Assembly: GCF_040438645.1 (NCBI RefSeq)
Contig: NZ_CP159253.1
Coordinates: forward strand, 2,852,001-2,916,000
Length of the DNA stretch: 64,000 nt
Source: Mesorhizobium sp. WSM2240
Lineage (GTDB): Bacteria > Pseudomonadota > Alphaproteobacteria > Rhizobiales > Rhizobiaceae
Direction: 5' to 3'
In this document: one piece after another, positions 1 through 8,960 of the stretch
Layout of the letters: the number at the start of each line of letters is the position of its first letter
Numbering within the stretch: the first letter of the stretch is position 1
Notes under the pieces: generated by a model
Told to the model about the DNA's origin: nothing
The model's database searches: none
What the model saw: the letters and a program-made list of their open reading frames with translations, nothing else
Program-made: the position numbers and the translations under genes

Positions 1-551
1 GCGGCCAGCAGGCGCTCGACCCGCTTCGCGTGCGTTTTGCGGCTGCCCAGCGCGCCGACATAGAAGCAGCCGGCATCGAGCGCCGCCTTGAGCGCGAAAT
101 CGTCGATCTTTGGGTCATGAGTGAGCGCGGCAAGCGCGGTATAACCGTCGAGAGGCCGCGCGGACATGACATCCTGCGGCCATTCAGGATGAAGCGTCAC
201 GTCGGGAAAACGATCCTTCGTGGCGAACGCCGTCCTAGGGTCGATGATTTCCAGCGGATAGCCGGCCACGCGCGCCATCGGCGCCAGGGCCTGGCTGATA
301 TGGACCGCACCAATCACCACCAGGCGCGGCTGCGGCAGATGCGCGTTGAGGAAAAATGTCCGGCCATCGGCCTCGACCGAGCCCGACACTCCGGTGCGGA
401 ACGCTTTGGCGATCGCCTCGCCAATTGCGCCTACAACAACATCGCCCTCCAACACGATGCGGTCGCCGCCGTCGCCAAGATCGGTGACCAGGATCGCCGC
501 GCGTCGCGCCCGGCGCGCTTCATTCAACTGTTTCAGGGAGGCGAAATCCAT
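1..551 (-). CDS. XdhC-family protein, C-terminal Rossmann-type domain (runs off the left edge)
   Basis: Translating the minus strand from an ATG at 549-551 gives an open frame of 183 codons to the window edge with no stop, so the 3' end is missing. It contains LVVIGAVHISQALAPMA (nucleotide-binding loop of XdhC proteins) and YVGALGSRKTHAKRVERL, typical of the XdhC Rossmann domain. Family members help insert or sulfurate the molybdenum cofactor of xanthine dehydrogenase or CO-dehydrogenase-type enzymes. It starts 5 bp after the stop of the preceding XdhC/CoxI domain gene, so the two halves of a usual XdhC protein appear to be separate, cotranscribed genes. Confidence 0.85.
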   Translation of the reverse strand, partial: MDFASLKQLNEARRARRAAILVTDLGDGGDRIVLEGDVVVGAIGEAIAKAFRTGVSGSVEADGRTFFLNAHLPQPRLVVIGAVHISQALAPMARVAGYPLEIIDPRTAFATKDRFPDVTLHPEWPQDVMSARPLDGYTALAALTHDPKIDDFALKAALDAGCFYVGALGSRKTHAKRVERLLA

Positions 552-556
552 AGTGC

Positions 557-895
557 TCAGCCCAGCTTCTCGACGTAAACCTTGATGCGCCCGCCGCAGG
601 ACAGGCCGACCTGCCAGGCGGTTTCATCGGCGACACCGAATTCGAGCATCCTGGCCTTGCCCGTCTCGATCACATCGGCCGCTTCGGCGACCACCGCGCC
701 TTCGACGCAGCCGCCCGAAACCGAACCCTGGAAGTTGCCGTCAGCATCGACTACCAGATGACTGCCGGCCGGGCGCGGCGCCGAGCCCCAGGTCTCGACC
801 ACGGTGGCGATCGCCACCTCCTTGCCGTCCTGCAGCCAGCTTTCGGCTATGGCCAGCGGATCGCGGCTTTCGTCCAGATTGGCGCGCTCGTTCAT
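557..895 (-). CDS. XdhC/CoxI-type N-terminal domain protein
   Basis: This 112-residue protein carries VVETWGSAPRPAGSHL, the SVSGGCVEGAVV motif and GLSCGGRIKVYVE, all hallmarks of the XdhC_CoxI domain. The two Cys-containing motifs are conserved in proteins that handle molybdopterin cofactor for molybdenum hydroxylases. The ATG (893-895) overlaps the stop of the upstream vWA gene in an ATGA arrangement, so translation is probably coupled. With the next gene it makes a split XdhC. The molybdoenzyme it serves is not in the window. Confidence 0.85.
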   Translation of the reverse strand: MNERANLDESRDPLAIAESWLQDGKEVAIATVVETWGSAPRPAGSHLVVDADGNFQGSVSGGCVEGAVVAEAADVIETGKARMLEFGVADETAWQVGLSCGGRIKVYVEKLG

Positions 896-2172
896 GGTCG
901 CTCCTCCGTGAGCAGAATATGTTGCGCCGAGCGCGGCCTGCCAATAGCCGTCCAGCGGCGCGGGTCGACGTCGCGATTCGAGGCCTTGTCCAGCGAGGCG
1001 CAAAGGTCGGCCAGCGCGTTCAGATTGTGCACCGCGCGAAACTCGTCGACATGCGGCAGCATGGCCCTGACGCCGCGGGCGCGCGGCTCGAAACCGTCGA
1101 AGCGCAACAGCGGGTTCAGCCAGATCAGCCGGCGACAGGATTTTCTCAGTCGCTCCATCTCTTCGCTCAGGCCGGCGACATCGTCGCGCTCGAGCCCGTC
1201 GGTAATGAGCAGCACCACCGCCCCCTGCCCCAGCACGCGGCGCGACCACAGCCGATTGAATTCGTGCAGAGCGTCGCCGATGCGAGTGCCGCCCGACCAG
1301 TCCTTTACCGCCGCCGAAGCCTCGGCAAGCGCCTCGTCGGGGTCGCGGTGGCGCATCTGGCGCGTCAGGTTGGTGAGCCGCGTGCCGAACACGAATGTGT
1401 GCACGCGCCGTCGCTTCTCGGTCAGTGCATGCAGGAAATGCAGAAAGATCCGCGTGTACTGGCTCATGGAACCGGAAATGTCGGCCAGCACCACCAGCGG
1501 CGGATGGATTTTCCGCCGCGTTCGGAATTTGGGCAGGATCAGCGTGCCGCCGGTGCGCGCGGCCGAACGCATCATGGCGCGCGGATCGATGATGCTGCCG
1601 CGCTGGTCGAGCTTGAAGCGGCGCGTTGCCACCATGTCGAAAGGCAGCGTGAGCGCCGATATAGCGCGCTTGGCGTCGCCAATCTCGGCTGCGCTCATCT
1701 GGGCGAAGTCCTTGCCGCGCAAAACCTCGTTGCCGGAGAAGGTGAAGCGGGCGTCGACCTCGATCTCGGGAATCTCGCGCGGCAGCTGGTTCTTGCGGTG
1801 GCCTTCGAACATAGCCTCGCTGACGCGACTTTCGGCGGCGCGCGGTTTTTCCCGCTCGCGATGATCGGGCGCTACCGGCGAAAACATCGCCAGCATCTTC
1901 TCGATCAGTTCGCGAGATTTCCAGAACAGCCGGAACGCCTCGTCGAATATGGCGTGATCCTCGTGGCGGGTGACGAGGACGGCATGCAGCGTCCAGTAGA
2001 AATCCTCGCGGGTTCCGATGCCCGCTACCAGCACCGCCTCGATCGCATCCTTCACCGAAGCCGGGCCGACCCGCATACCGGCCTTGCGCAAGGTGCGGGC
2101 GAAATACACGATATTGTCGGCGATGCGCCCTTCCGGCTTTGCCGAGTTTGGAACTGAGGAGAAGCTTGCCAT
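892..2172 (-). CDS. vWA-domain protein, CoxE-like
   Basis: A 426-residue protein with a C-terminal von Willebrand A domain. The metal site reads VVLADISGSMSQY (DxSxS) and a later strand reads VLLITDGLERDDV. The N-terminal half resembles CoxE proteins, which work with MoxR-type AAA+ ATPases to activate or assemble metalloenzymes, classically the CO dehydrogenase of aerobic carboxidotrophs. The start ATG directly follows the MoxR stop (TAG at 2173-2175), and the end overlaps the XdhC/CoxI gene. The operon order MoxR, vWA, XdhC supports a molybdoenzyme maturation role. Confidence 0.85.
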   Translation of the reverse strand: MASFSSVPNSAKPEGRIADNIVYFARTLRKAGMRVGPASVKDAIEAVLVAGIGTREDFYWTLHAVLVTRHEDHAIFDEAFRLFWKSRELIEKMLAMFSPVAPDHREREKPRAAESRVSEAMFEGHRKNQLPREIPEIEVDARFTFSGNEVLRGKDFAQMSAAEIGDAKRAISALTLPFDMVATRRFKLDQRGSIIDPRAMMRSAARTGGTLILPKFRTRRKIHPPLVVLADISGSMSQYTRIFLHFLHALTEKRRRVHTFVFGTRLTNLTRQMRHRDPDEALAEASAAVKDWSGGTRIGDALHEFNRLWSRRVLGQGAVVLLITDGLERDDVAGLSEEMERLRKSCRRLIWLNPLLRFDGFEPRARGVRAMLPHVDEFRAVHNLNALADLCASLDKASNRDVDPRRWTAIGRPRSAQHILLTEERP

Positions 2173-3102
2173 CTACTCCGCCGCCGAGAGCTCCGCCTTC
2201 ACTTCGTGGAGAAGACGGCGGCCCTCGCCCTGTTCGATACGGGCTATATCGTCCTGGTATTTCAAGAGAACGCCGATCGTATCGGAGACGGTCTCCGGAT
2301 CGAGCGCGATCTTGTCGAGTTCTGTGAGGGCGCCGGCCCAGTCGATGGTCTCGGCAACGCCCGGCACCTTGAACAGATCGATCTCGCGCAGCTTCTGGAT
2401 GAAGCGGACAACTTCCGCCGAGAGCCGCTGGTTGGCTTGCGGCACCTTGCGCCGCACGATCTCCAGCTCTCGTTCTGCGTCGGGATAGTCAACCCAGTGA
2501 TAGAGGCAGCGGCGCTTCAGTGCGTCGTGGATCTCGCGCGTCCGGTTGGTGGTTATGATGACGATCGGCGGCTCTTCGGCTTTGATCGTGCCGAGTTCCG
2601 GCACCGTCACTTGGTAATCCGAAAGAATTTCAAGCAGGAAGGCCTCGAAGGCCTCGTCGGTGCGGTCGAGTTCATCGATGAGGAATACCGGAGCGGCGCC
2701 CTCGGCTCCGGTCAGCGCTTCCAGAACAGGCCGGCGGATCAAATATTTCTCGGAGAAGACGTTGCGCTCCATGTCGGACCGCACGACCGAGCCTGCCGCC
2801 TCTTCCATGCGGATCTCGATCATCTGGGCCGCATAGTTCCATTCATAGACCGCCGAGGAGACGTCCAGCCCCTCGTAGCATTGCAGGCGGATCAGCTTGC
2901 GGCCCAGCGCCTGGGCCAGAACCTTGGCGATCTCGGTCTTGCCGACGCCGGCCTCGCCTTCCAGGAAGAGCGGCCGCTTCATGCGCAGCGAGAGGAACAG
3001 GACAGTCGCCAGCGAACGGTCGGCGACATAATCCGCGCCGGCCAGCATATCGAGCGTCTCGTCGATCGTCTGCGGCGCGGGACGCGGTTGCAACTCGCTC
3101 AT
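2173..3102 (-). CDS. MoxR-family AAA+ ATPase, CoxD-like
   Basis: A 309-residue AAA+ ATPase with Walker A GEAGVGKTEIAKVLA, Walker B VFLIDELDR and sensor 1 IIITTNRTREIHDAL. MoxR ATPases pair with vWA proteins in chaperone-like maturation of metalloenzymes. The ATG at 3100-3102 is chosen because GGAGG lies about 6 nt upstream. An in-frame start 13 codons earlier has no such site. The gene abuts the CoxE-like gene and follows a flavin reductase gene by 42 bp. General MoxR functions other than molybdoenzyme maturation cannot be excluded. Confidence 0.88.
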   Translation of the reverse strand: MSELQPRPAPQTIDETLDMLAGADYVADRSLATVLFLSLRMKRPLFLEGEAGVGKTEIAKVLAQALGRKLIRLQCYEGLDVSSAVYEWNYAAQMIEIRMEEAAGSVVRSDMERNVFSEKYLIRRPVLEALTGAEGAAPVFLIDELDRTDEAFEAFLLEILSDYQVTVPELGTIKAEEPPIVIITTNRTREIHDALKRRCLYHWVDYPDAERELEIVRRKVPQANQRLSAEVVRFIQKLREIDLFKVPGVAETIDWAGALTELDKIALDPETVSDTIGVLLKYQDDIARIEQGEGRRLLHEVKAELSAAE

Positions 3103-3144
3103 TCGACCTCCGGAAATGCAAGGGGGCGGCTCCGGGTTCAAACC

Positions 3145-3639
3145 CTAGAGCATGCGGTATCCCCTGTTGAAATAGATCAGCGGTTCGAGCGTATCGCCGA
3201 TGCGCAACCCTGTCACCTTGCCGAAAAGCACTCGGTGGGTGGCGTGATCCTTGGTGTCGACCAGTTCGCAGTCGAACACGGCGAGCGCGTCCACCAGCGT
3301 CGGTGCGCCCGATGCGATCGTATCCCAACGCGCCAGGTCGAAGCGCTCCTGGGGCGGCAGACCGCTGAGGCCCGAAAATGCAACCGCCAGCGGCTGCTGG
3401 TCCGCGCGGAGCGTGTTCAGCGCGAAATTGCCGTTCTTCAGGAAGGCTTCGTTCTTGGGATTTTCACGGTTGACGCACACCAGCACCGTCGGCGGCATGT
3501 CCGAAACCGAGCAGGTGGCGATTACGGTAGCGCCTCGCTTTCCGGCCGGGCCGGCGGTCGTTACCACATGCACTGCGCCGGCGAAATTCGCCATCGCGTC
3601 GCGATAGGCCTGCGGCTCGATGTCGGTTTTCTTCAGCAC
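3145..3639 (-). CDS. flavin reductase-like FMN-binding protein
   Basis: A protein of about 164 residues with the flavin reductase domain. It reads AMANFAGAVHVVTTAGPAG near the N-terminus, then ATVIATCSVSDMPPTVLVC and NFALNTLRADQQ, and ends with FGKVTGLRI and LIYFNRGYRML. Members (HpaC and RutF types) reduce FMN or FAD with NAD(P)H and feed two-component monooxygenases. The GTG at 3637-3639 gives the usual family length. A longer TTG start at 3711 is open but adds an uncharacteristic N-terminus. It is the first gene of the MoxR/vWA/XdhC operon, and its flavin partner is not visible. Confidence 0.8.
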   Translation of the reverse strand: MLKKTDIEPQAYRDAMANFAGAVHVVTTAGPAGKRGATVIATCSVSDMPPTVLVCVNRENPKNEAFLKNGNFALNTLRADQQPLAVAFSGLSGLPPQERFDLARWDTIASGAPTLVDALAVFDCELVDTKDHATHRVLFGKVTGLRIGDTLEPLIYFNRGYRML

Positions 3640-3810
3640 CTGCGATTTCCCGTGATTTGCGTTGCCCGCTATATATGGCCATGAAGCGCGCGTCACAAGC
3701 GAAGCCGGCAAGCGCCTGCCGCGATTTGGCGTGTTGCACGACGCAGGGCCAGCGATTAGGTCTTGGCCGCAGATGACGCCGTTGGCCGGCTACCGGCGCC
3801 TGGAGGAAAA

Positions 3811-4878
3811 TTGGCTCGCCTGCGATTTGCGATCACGGTGTCGGCGGGGATGCTGCTTTCGGGCACGGCGAGCGCCGAGCCGCTTGCGATCGGAGTTTCC
3901 GCGCCGCTCAGCGGGTCTTCCGCCATACTGGGAGCGCAGGTCCTGGAAGGCGCCTCCGCCGCGGCCGGAACGGCAACGCTTGAAATCGCCGACGACGCCT
4001 GCACGGCAGCAGGCGGAGCGGAAGCCGCGCGGCAGTTCGTCGAGGCGAAGGTGCGGGTCGTTGTCGGCTTCTTGTGCACGGAAGCGATCGAGGCGGCGCT
4101 GCCAATTCTGAAAGAGGCAGGCATTCCGGTCATCACCGTTGGCGTCAGGACCGACAGCCTAACAGACCGCCGCGAAAAGACCGGCTGGCCGGTTTTCAGG
4201 CTCGGACCGCGCGCCGACGGTGAGAACGCCGCGGTCGCTGCAATCCTGCCGAAGCTCTGGCGCGATAAGCTTTTCGCCATCATCGATGACGGCACGATCT
4301 ATGGCCGCGAGCTTGCCGAAAGCGTGCGCGCCGCCGCCGAACAGGCCGCGCTCAAGCCGGTATTCGTCGACAATTTCCGGCCGCAGATGGACAACCAGGT
4401 CGGCCTCGTCGGGCGCCTTCGCAGAGCCGGCGCCACGCATGTCTTCGTCGGCGGCGACCGCGAGGATGTCGCGATCATGGCGCGCGATGCCGCGGCTGTC
4501 GACGCTGACATCATCTTTGCCGGCGGTGAAGCGCTGCGCGCCGCTCCGGGCGACGTTCCGCTGGCCGAAGGAACGCTGATGATCGGCCTGCCCGAATGGT
4601 CCGAAATCGCCAGCAAGGAATCGCTCGCGGTACTCAGGGAGCGCCAGACCGCCCCCGACGGCTACGTTCTGCCTGCATTCGCGGCGGTCGAAATCGCCCG
4701 CGCAGCCCTTGCTGATGCCGACGCCACCGGCAAAACGCCGGGAGATATCCTTGCAGAGGGGGAATTCAAGACGGCGATCGGACCTGTCCGTTTCGACGAC
4801 AAAGGCGACCTCGCCGACAATCCCTATCGCGCCTTCCGCTATGGCGGTGAGCGCTTCGTTCCATTGGGAGACGAGTGA
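3811..4878 (+). CDS. periplasmic amino-acid-type substrate-binding protein (Peripla_BP_6/LivJ-like)
   Basis: A protein of about 355 residues. A signal peptide (FAITVSAGMLLSGTASA) is followed by EPLAIGVSAPLSGSSAILG, the usual opening of branched-chain amino acid or amide binding proteins, and VVVGFLCTEAIEAALPIL. TTG at 3811 is chosen as start because GGAGG lies at 3802-3806. An ATG at 3763 is open but has no such site. No permease or ATPase gene is nearby, so it is an orphan binding protein here. Its stop overlaps the start of the P1 peptidase gene (TGATG), suggesting a shared role, perhaps with peptides or amides. The ligand is unknown. Confidence 0.82.
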   Translation: MARLRFAITVSAGMLLSGTASAEPLAIGVSAPLSGSSAILGAQVLEGASAAAGTATLEIADDACTAAGGAEAARQFVEAKVRVVVGFLCTEAIEAALPILKEAGIPVITVGVRTDSLTDRREKTGWPVFRLGPRADGENAAVAAILPKLWRDKLFAIIDDGTIYGRELAESVRAAAEQAALKPVFVDNFRPQMDNQVGLVGRLRRAGATHVFVGGDREDVAIMARDAAAVDADIIFAGGEALRAAPGDVPLAEGTLMIGLPEWSEIASKESLAVLRERQTAPDGYVLPAFAAVEIARAALADADATGKTPGDILAEGEFKTAIGPVRFDDKGDLADNPYRAFRYGGERFVPLGDE

Positions 4879-5882
4879 TGTTCCACCACGGGCCGCGCAA
4901 TCTGATCACCGATGTCGCCGGCGTTTTGGTCGGCAATGCCGACGACGCGCGACTGAAATCGGGCGTCACAGTAGTGGTCTGCGAGGAGCCGACGGTGGCC
5001 GGCGTGCAGGTGCTGGGCGGCGCGCCGGGCACTCGCGAGACAGATCTCCTCGAACCGCACAATGCGGTTGAGAAAGTGCATGCGCTGGTATTGTCGGGCG
5101 GATCGGCGTTCGGACTCGACGCCGCCTCCGGCGTCCAGGCGGCGTTACGTGAAAAGGGCATCGGCCTGGAGGTGCGCGGACAGCGCGTGCCGATCGTGCC
5201 GGCGGCCATTTTGTTCGACCTTTTCAATGGCGGCGACAAGGAATGGGGCCGCTATCCGCCATACCGGGAGCTCGGCTATGAGGCGATGCAGGCGACAAGC
5301 CGCGACTTTGCGCTCGGCACGGCCGGAGCCGGAACCGGCGCGCTCGCGGCCGGTCTGAAGGGCGGCCTCGGCTCTGCTTCGACTGTGCTCGACAGCGGGA
5401 TCACCATCGGCGCGCTGGTCGCGGCCAACCCTACCGGTTCCGTCACTGTTGGCCAGAGTCACCATTTTTGGGCGGCCCCCTTCGAAATCGGCGACGAGTT
5501 TGGCGGGCTCGGCTATCCCTCGCCGATGCCCCAGGATGCGCGGAAGATAGCGCTTAAGTTCCGCGACGGGGCCGTCGGCGGCAATACCACGATCGCAGTG
5601 ATCGCGACCGATGCGGTCCTGACCAGTGCCGGCGCAAAACGGCTTGCTATCGCCGCTCATGACGGCTTCGTCAGGGCGATATGGCCGACGCATACCCCAG
5701 CCGACGGCGACCTGGTCTTTGCTCTGGCGACGGGAAGGAGTGGCAAGACGCTTGAGCCGAACGACGCCATCGACATGTATGCGGCGGCGGGCGCGACGAT
5801 GGCACGCGCCATCGCCCGGGCGGTCTATGCCGCGACGCCCGCCGAAAACGACCTGGTGCCGGTATGGTCCTCCCGCTCCTGA
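4878..5882 (+). CDS. P1-family (S58, DmpA-like) aminopeptidase
   Basis: A 334-residue protein of the DmpA/BapA N-terminal nucleophile family. It reads NLITDVAGVLVGNADDAR, then VHALVLSGGSAFGLDAASGV, GTAGAGTGALAAGLKGGLGS and GNTTIAVIATDA. In the family autocleavage before the Ser/Thr after Asn frees the catalytic nucleophile; here that is probably the first Thr of GNTT. Members release D- or L-amino-terminal residues or beta-peptides. No signal peptide is seen, so it is probably cytoplasmic. The start overlaps the stop of the binding-protein gene. An in-frame GTG three bases earlier is an alternative start. Confidence 0.88.
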   Translation: MFHHGPRNLITDVAGVLVGNADDARLKSGVTVVVCEEPTVAGVQVLGGAPGTRETDLLEPHNAVEKVHALVLSGGSAFGLDAASGVQAALREKGIGLEVRGQRVPIVPAAILFDLFNGGDKEWGRYPPYRELGYEAMQATSRDFALGTAGAGTGALAAGLKGGLGSASTVLDSGITIGALVAANPTGSVTVGQSHHFWAAPFEIGDEFGGLGYPSPMPQDARKIALKFRDGAVGGNTTIAVIATDAVLTSAGAKRLAIAAHDGFVRAIWPTHTPADGDLVFALATGRSGKTLEPNDAIDMYAAAGATMARAIARAVYAATPAENDLVPVWSSRS

Positions 5883-5900
5883 GCGGAGCTACACAGGCTG

Positions 5901-6140
5901 CTATTCTTCCTCGAAGGTGACGGCGACGTTGGAATTGGCCGACAGCCGCACCTTGTCGCCTTCCACCTCGGCGATGAGGCTGGCCGGTATGAAGTGGTGA
6001 TGCCCTCGATGGGAGCCCTCGCCGCTGTCCTTGCGGGTCAGCTTGATGCGCTGCCCCTCCACCTTGTCGACCGTGCCGATATGGACGCCATCGGCGCCGA
6101 TCACTTCCATATGCTCGCGAATGCCGCTCATGTCGGCCAT
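5901..6140 (-). CDS. DUF2171 family protein
   Basis: A 79-residue protein beginning MADMSGIREHMEVIGADG, then GVHIGTVDKVEGQRIKLTR and HHHFIPASLIAEVEGDKVRL. This is the DUF2171 pattern, small PRC-barrel-like proteins common in alphaproteobacteria with no firmly known function. A strong GGAGG site precedes the ATG. It ends 18 bp from the convergent peptidase gene. Confidence 0.8.
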   Translation of the reverse strand: MADMSGIREHMEVIGADGVHIGTVDKVEGQRIKLTRKDSGEGSHRGHHHFIPASLIAEVEGDKVRLSANSNVAVTFEEE

Positions 6141-6273
6141 TGTCTGCCTCCTTGCTTCTGACCTGACGCCCTAACGATCGGCGGCAGGATTGGATGCATC
6201 GGTTCCCGCTGTGAACGCGACGTTAGGGTTCGCGCGCGATATTCGGTCGATCCCGACGGCCTGCGGAGAAACT

Positions 6274-6990
6274 ATGCGAACCGTTCTAGCCCTGCTTGTT
6301 TTTCTGACGGCCACGCACACTTCGCTGGCAGGCGATGTTGCGGAGCTGGAAATACTGGGCTTCAGCGAAGACGGCTCGGTTTTTGCTTTCGAGGAATATG
6401 GCGTACTCGACGGATCCGGCTTCCCTTACTCCAACCGCTATTACATCGATGTCGATAGCGACGAATTCCTGCCTGGAACGCCGATCAGGGTGCGCCTTGA
6501 AGACGAGACCGCCACAGTGGAAAAGGCTCGTGGACAGGCGCGCGAGCGTGGAGAAAAGGTTGTTCCTCAATCGGTCCTGGAGGCAAACCGCGGCTTCACC
6601 GCCGGCTTCAATACCGTTACCGAACTGTCGGCCGACCCCCACCGGATGCTGGTAAATCCCCGGCCAATCTTCTATCCGGTCGACCATCCACTGGAGTTCC
6701 GGCTCGAAAATGTCCCGCTCAATAACACCGAGCGATGCCAAAACCATGGCGAGATCAACGGTTTCCGCCTGCTGCGCATAGGTGCTTCGGAGGGCGGCCG
6801 TACACAAGTCCTGCACGAGGACAAGTCGATCCCGCAGAGTCGCGGCTGCCCCCATGGTTACGGCATCGGCGCGGTGCAGACATTCTACCACGCAGGTGGG
6901 CAGTCAGCCTATGCCGTGGTCATCTCGGTGCACTCGTACGGCTTCGAGGGCCCGGATTTCCGCTGGATCGCGGTCACGGGGCGGTGGTGA
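6274..6990 (+). CDS. secreted DUF2259 protein
   Basis: A 238-residue protein with a clear signal peptide (MRTVLALLVFLTATHTSLAG). The mature part begins DVAELEILGFSEDGSVFAFE and later reads YSNRYYIDVDSDEFLPG and GFEGPDFRWIAVTGRW, matching DUF2259, a predicted secreted family of rhizobia with unknown role. ATG 6274 is chosen because GCGGAGA lies upstream and it opens directly into the signal peptide. An ATG at 6190 would add a leader without that property. The stop overlaps the GTG start of the next gene. Confidence 0.83.
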   Translation: MRTVLALLVFLTATHTSLAGDVAELEILGFSEDGSVFAFEEYGVLDGSGFPYSNRYYIDVDSDEFLPGTPIRVRLEDETATVEKARGQARERGEKVVPQSVLEANRGFTAGFNTVTELSADPHRMLVNPRPIFYPVDHPLEFRLENVPLNNTERCQNHGEINGFRLLRIGASEGGRTQVLHEDKSIPQSRGCPHGYGIGAVQTFYHAGGQSAYAVVISVHSYGFEGPDFRWIAVTGRW

Positions 6991-7526
6991 TCCTGCCGGT
7001 CGACAGCGCTGCCCACGGCCGCCGTGAAAGCAGCGCGTTTTCGGCGCGACTGCGCCGCGCTGTGCCTTCTATCGGCACTGCTCTAGCCGGGGCGGCGCTG
7101 TGGGGGCTGGCGATGGGCGCCGGCGCCTACGCCAATCTCCTTCTGGCTGCGTGGGAAACCCCGGCCAAACTTCAATTCGTGGCCGTATTGTTTGCGGCTG
7201 GTGGTGCGCTTGCGTTCCCGTTGGGGCTCTTCCTTGCCCGGTTTCTGTCGGAAGGGCGGCGCGTCGAGGCCTCCTTCGCGGCAGCGTTTCTCTGCTTCGC
7301 CGCCGCTACCGTGGCGGTGACCGCCGTCGTCTACGCCATCCAATACCGCTCGTACTATTCCGCATGGCATGCGGACATTTTCTCCATTACCTGGACGTTC
7401 CAGCTGGTCTTCACGACGCTGGCGGCGCTCTATCAGTTCTTGGTGCTCGGGGTGCGGCTGTTCTTCCCGTTCGGTTTCTTGGCGCTGTTCGCCGCCGCCT
7501 TCTGGTTTGCGCGCCGTTCACGTTGA
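6987..7526 (+). CDS. four-helix inner membrane protein of unknown function
   Basis: A 179-residue hydrophobic protein with about four membrane segments: near residues 30-50 (ALWGLAMGAGAYANLLLAA), 60-80 (FVAVLFAAGGALAFPLGLFL), 90-110 (AAFLCFAAATVAVTAVVYAI) and 140-175. The reading frame is open far upstream, but that part overlaps the DUF2259 gene in another frame. The GTG at 6987 overlaps its stop (GTGA) and is the likeliest start. I do not recognise a family. The coupling suggests joint expression with the secreted DUF2259 protein. Confidence 0.62.
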   Translation: MILPVDSAAHGRRESSAFSARLRRAVPSIGTALAGAALWGLAMGAGAYANLLLAAWETPAKLQFVAVLFAAGGALAFPLGLFLARFLSEGRRVEASFAAAFLCFAAATVAVTAVVYAIQYRSYYSAWHADIFSITWTFQLVFTTLAALYQFLVLGVRLFFPFGFLALFAAAFWFARRSR

Positions 7527-7587
7527 GCATTCCGGCCACCTCTGTTAGGAGGCGGCAGGATTTGCCTTCAACAGAACTGGACCCAGG

Positions 7588-8895
7588 ATGATCCCTCGTT
7601 ATTCGCGGCCCAAAATGGTCGCCATCTGGTCGCCGGAAACCCGTTTTCGCATCTGGTTCGAGATCGAGGCGCATGCCTGCGACGCGCTGGCCGAACTCGG
7701 TGTGATCCCGACGGAGGCCGCAAAAACGATCTGGGAAAAAGGCGGCGCAGCCAAATTCGATGTCGAGCGCATCGACGAGATCGAGCGCGTCACCAAGCAC
7801 GATGTGATCGCGTTCCTCACCCACCTCGCCGAGTTTGTCGGCCCCGATTCGCGCTTCATCCACCAGGGAATGACCTCCTCGGACGTGCTCGACACCTGCT
7901 TCAGCATACAACTCGTCCGGGCGAGCGACATTCTGCTCGCCGACATCGACCAGCTTCTGGCCGCGCTGAAGCGCCGTGCTTTCGAGCACAAGGACACGGT
8001 CACGATCGGCCGCAGCCACGGCATCCATGCCGAGCCGACGACGTTCGGCGTCAAGCTGGCCCAGGCTTATGCGGAGTTTTCGCGCTGCCGCGAGCGGCTC
8101 GTCCATGCGCGCGAGGAAATCGCCACCTGCGCGATTTCGGGCGCCGTCGGCACCTTTGCCAACATTGATCCACGGGTGGAAGAGCACGTCGCGGCAAAGC
8201 TCGGCCTGAAGCCGGAGCCGGTGTCGACGCAGGTTATTCCGCGCGACCGGCACGCAATGTTCTTTGCCACACTTGGCGTGGTCGCCTCCTCGATCGAGCG
8301 GCTGGCGACCGAAATCCGCCATCTGCAGCGGACCGAGGTGCTGGAGGCGGAAGAGTATTTTTCGCCGGGCCAGAAGGGTTCATCGGCGATGCCGCACAAG
8401 CGCAATCCCGTATTGACCGAGAATCTGACCGGGCTGGCGCGCATGGTGCGCTCCTTCGCCATGCCGGCCATGGAGAACGTAGCGCTGTGGCACGAGCGAG
8501 ACATTTCGCACTCCTCTGTCGAGCGCATGATCGGCCCGGACGCCACAGTGACGCTGGATTTTGCGCTGGCCAGGCTTACCGGCGTCATCGACAAGCTGGT
8601 CGTCTACCCGGAAAACATGCTGAAGAACCTGAACCGGTTCCGCGGCCTCGTGCACTCGCAGCGCGTGCTTTTGGCGCTGACCCAAGCCGGCGTTTCGCGC
8701 GAAGACGCCTATCGCCTCGTGCAGCGAAACGCCATGAAGGTCTGGGAACAGGGCGCTGATTTCCTTGAAGAACTCCTGGCCGACAGCGAAGTGACGGCCG
8801 CTCTCCCAGAAAGCGAGATCCGCGAAAAATTCGATCTCGGCTACCACACCAGGCACGTCGACACGATTTTCCGGCGGGTGTTCGGCGAGGCCTGA
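7588..8895 (+). CDS. purB: adenylosuccinate lyase
   Basis: A 435-residue cytoplasmic enzyme of the fumarase/aspartase superfamily. It cleaves SAICAR to AICAR plus fumarate, and adenylosuccinate to AMP plus fumarate, so it acts twice in purine synthesis. It opens MIPRYSRPKMVAIWSPETR, carries TIGRSHGIHAEPTTFG and the signature SSAMPHKRNPVLTENL, and has full family length. The ATG follows an AGG site. The other purine genes purC, purS, purQ and purL lie on the same strand 3 kb downstream, separated by unrelated genes. Confidence 0.97.
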   Translation: MIPRYSRPKMVAIWSPETRFRIWFEIEAHACDALAELGVIPTEAAKTIWEKGGAAKFDVERIDEIERVTKHDVIAFLTHLAEFVGPDSRFIHQGMTSSDVLDTCFSIQLVRASDILLADIDQLLAALKRRAFEHKDTVTIGRSHGIHAEPTTFGVKLAQAYAEFSRCRERLVHAREEIATCAISGAVGTFANIDPRVEEHVAAKLGLKPEPVSTQVIPRDRHAMFFATLGVVASSIERLATEIRHLQRTEVLEAEEYFSPGQKGSSAMPHKRNPVLTENLTGLARMVRSFAMPAMENVALWHERDISHSSVERMIGPDATVTLDFALARLTGVIDKLVVYPENMLKNLNRFRGLVHSQRVLLALTQAGVSREDAYRLVQRNAMKVWEQGADFLEELLADSEVTAALPESEIREKFDLGYHTRHVDTIFRRVFGEA

Positions 8896-8960
8896 TTAAG
8901 GAACCCGCCAGCAGTATCCTGCGTTGTGCGCCCGGTTCAACCAGGATAGGCGCGGCGAGA

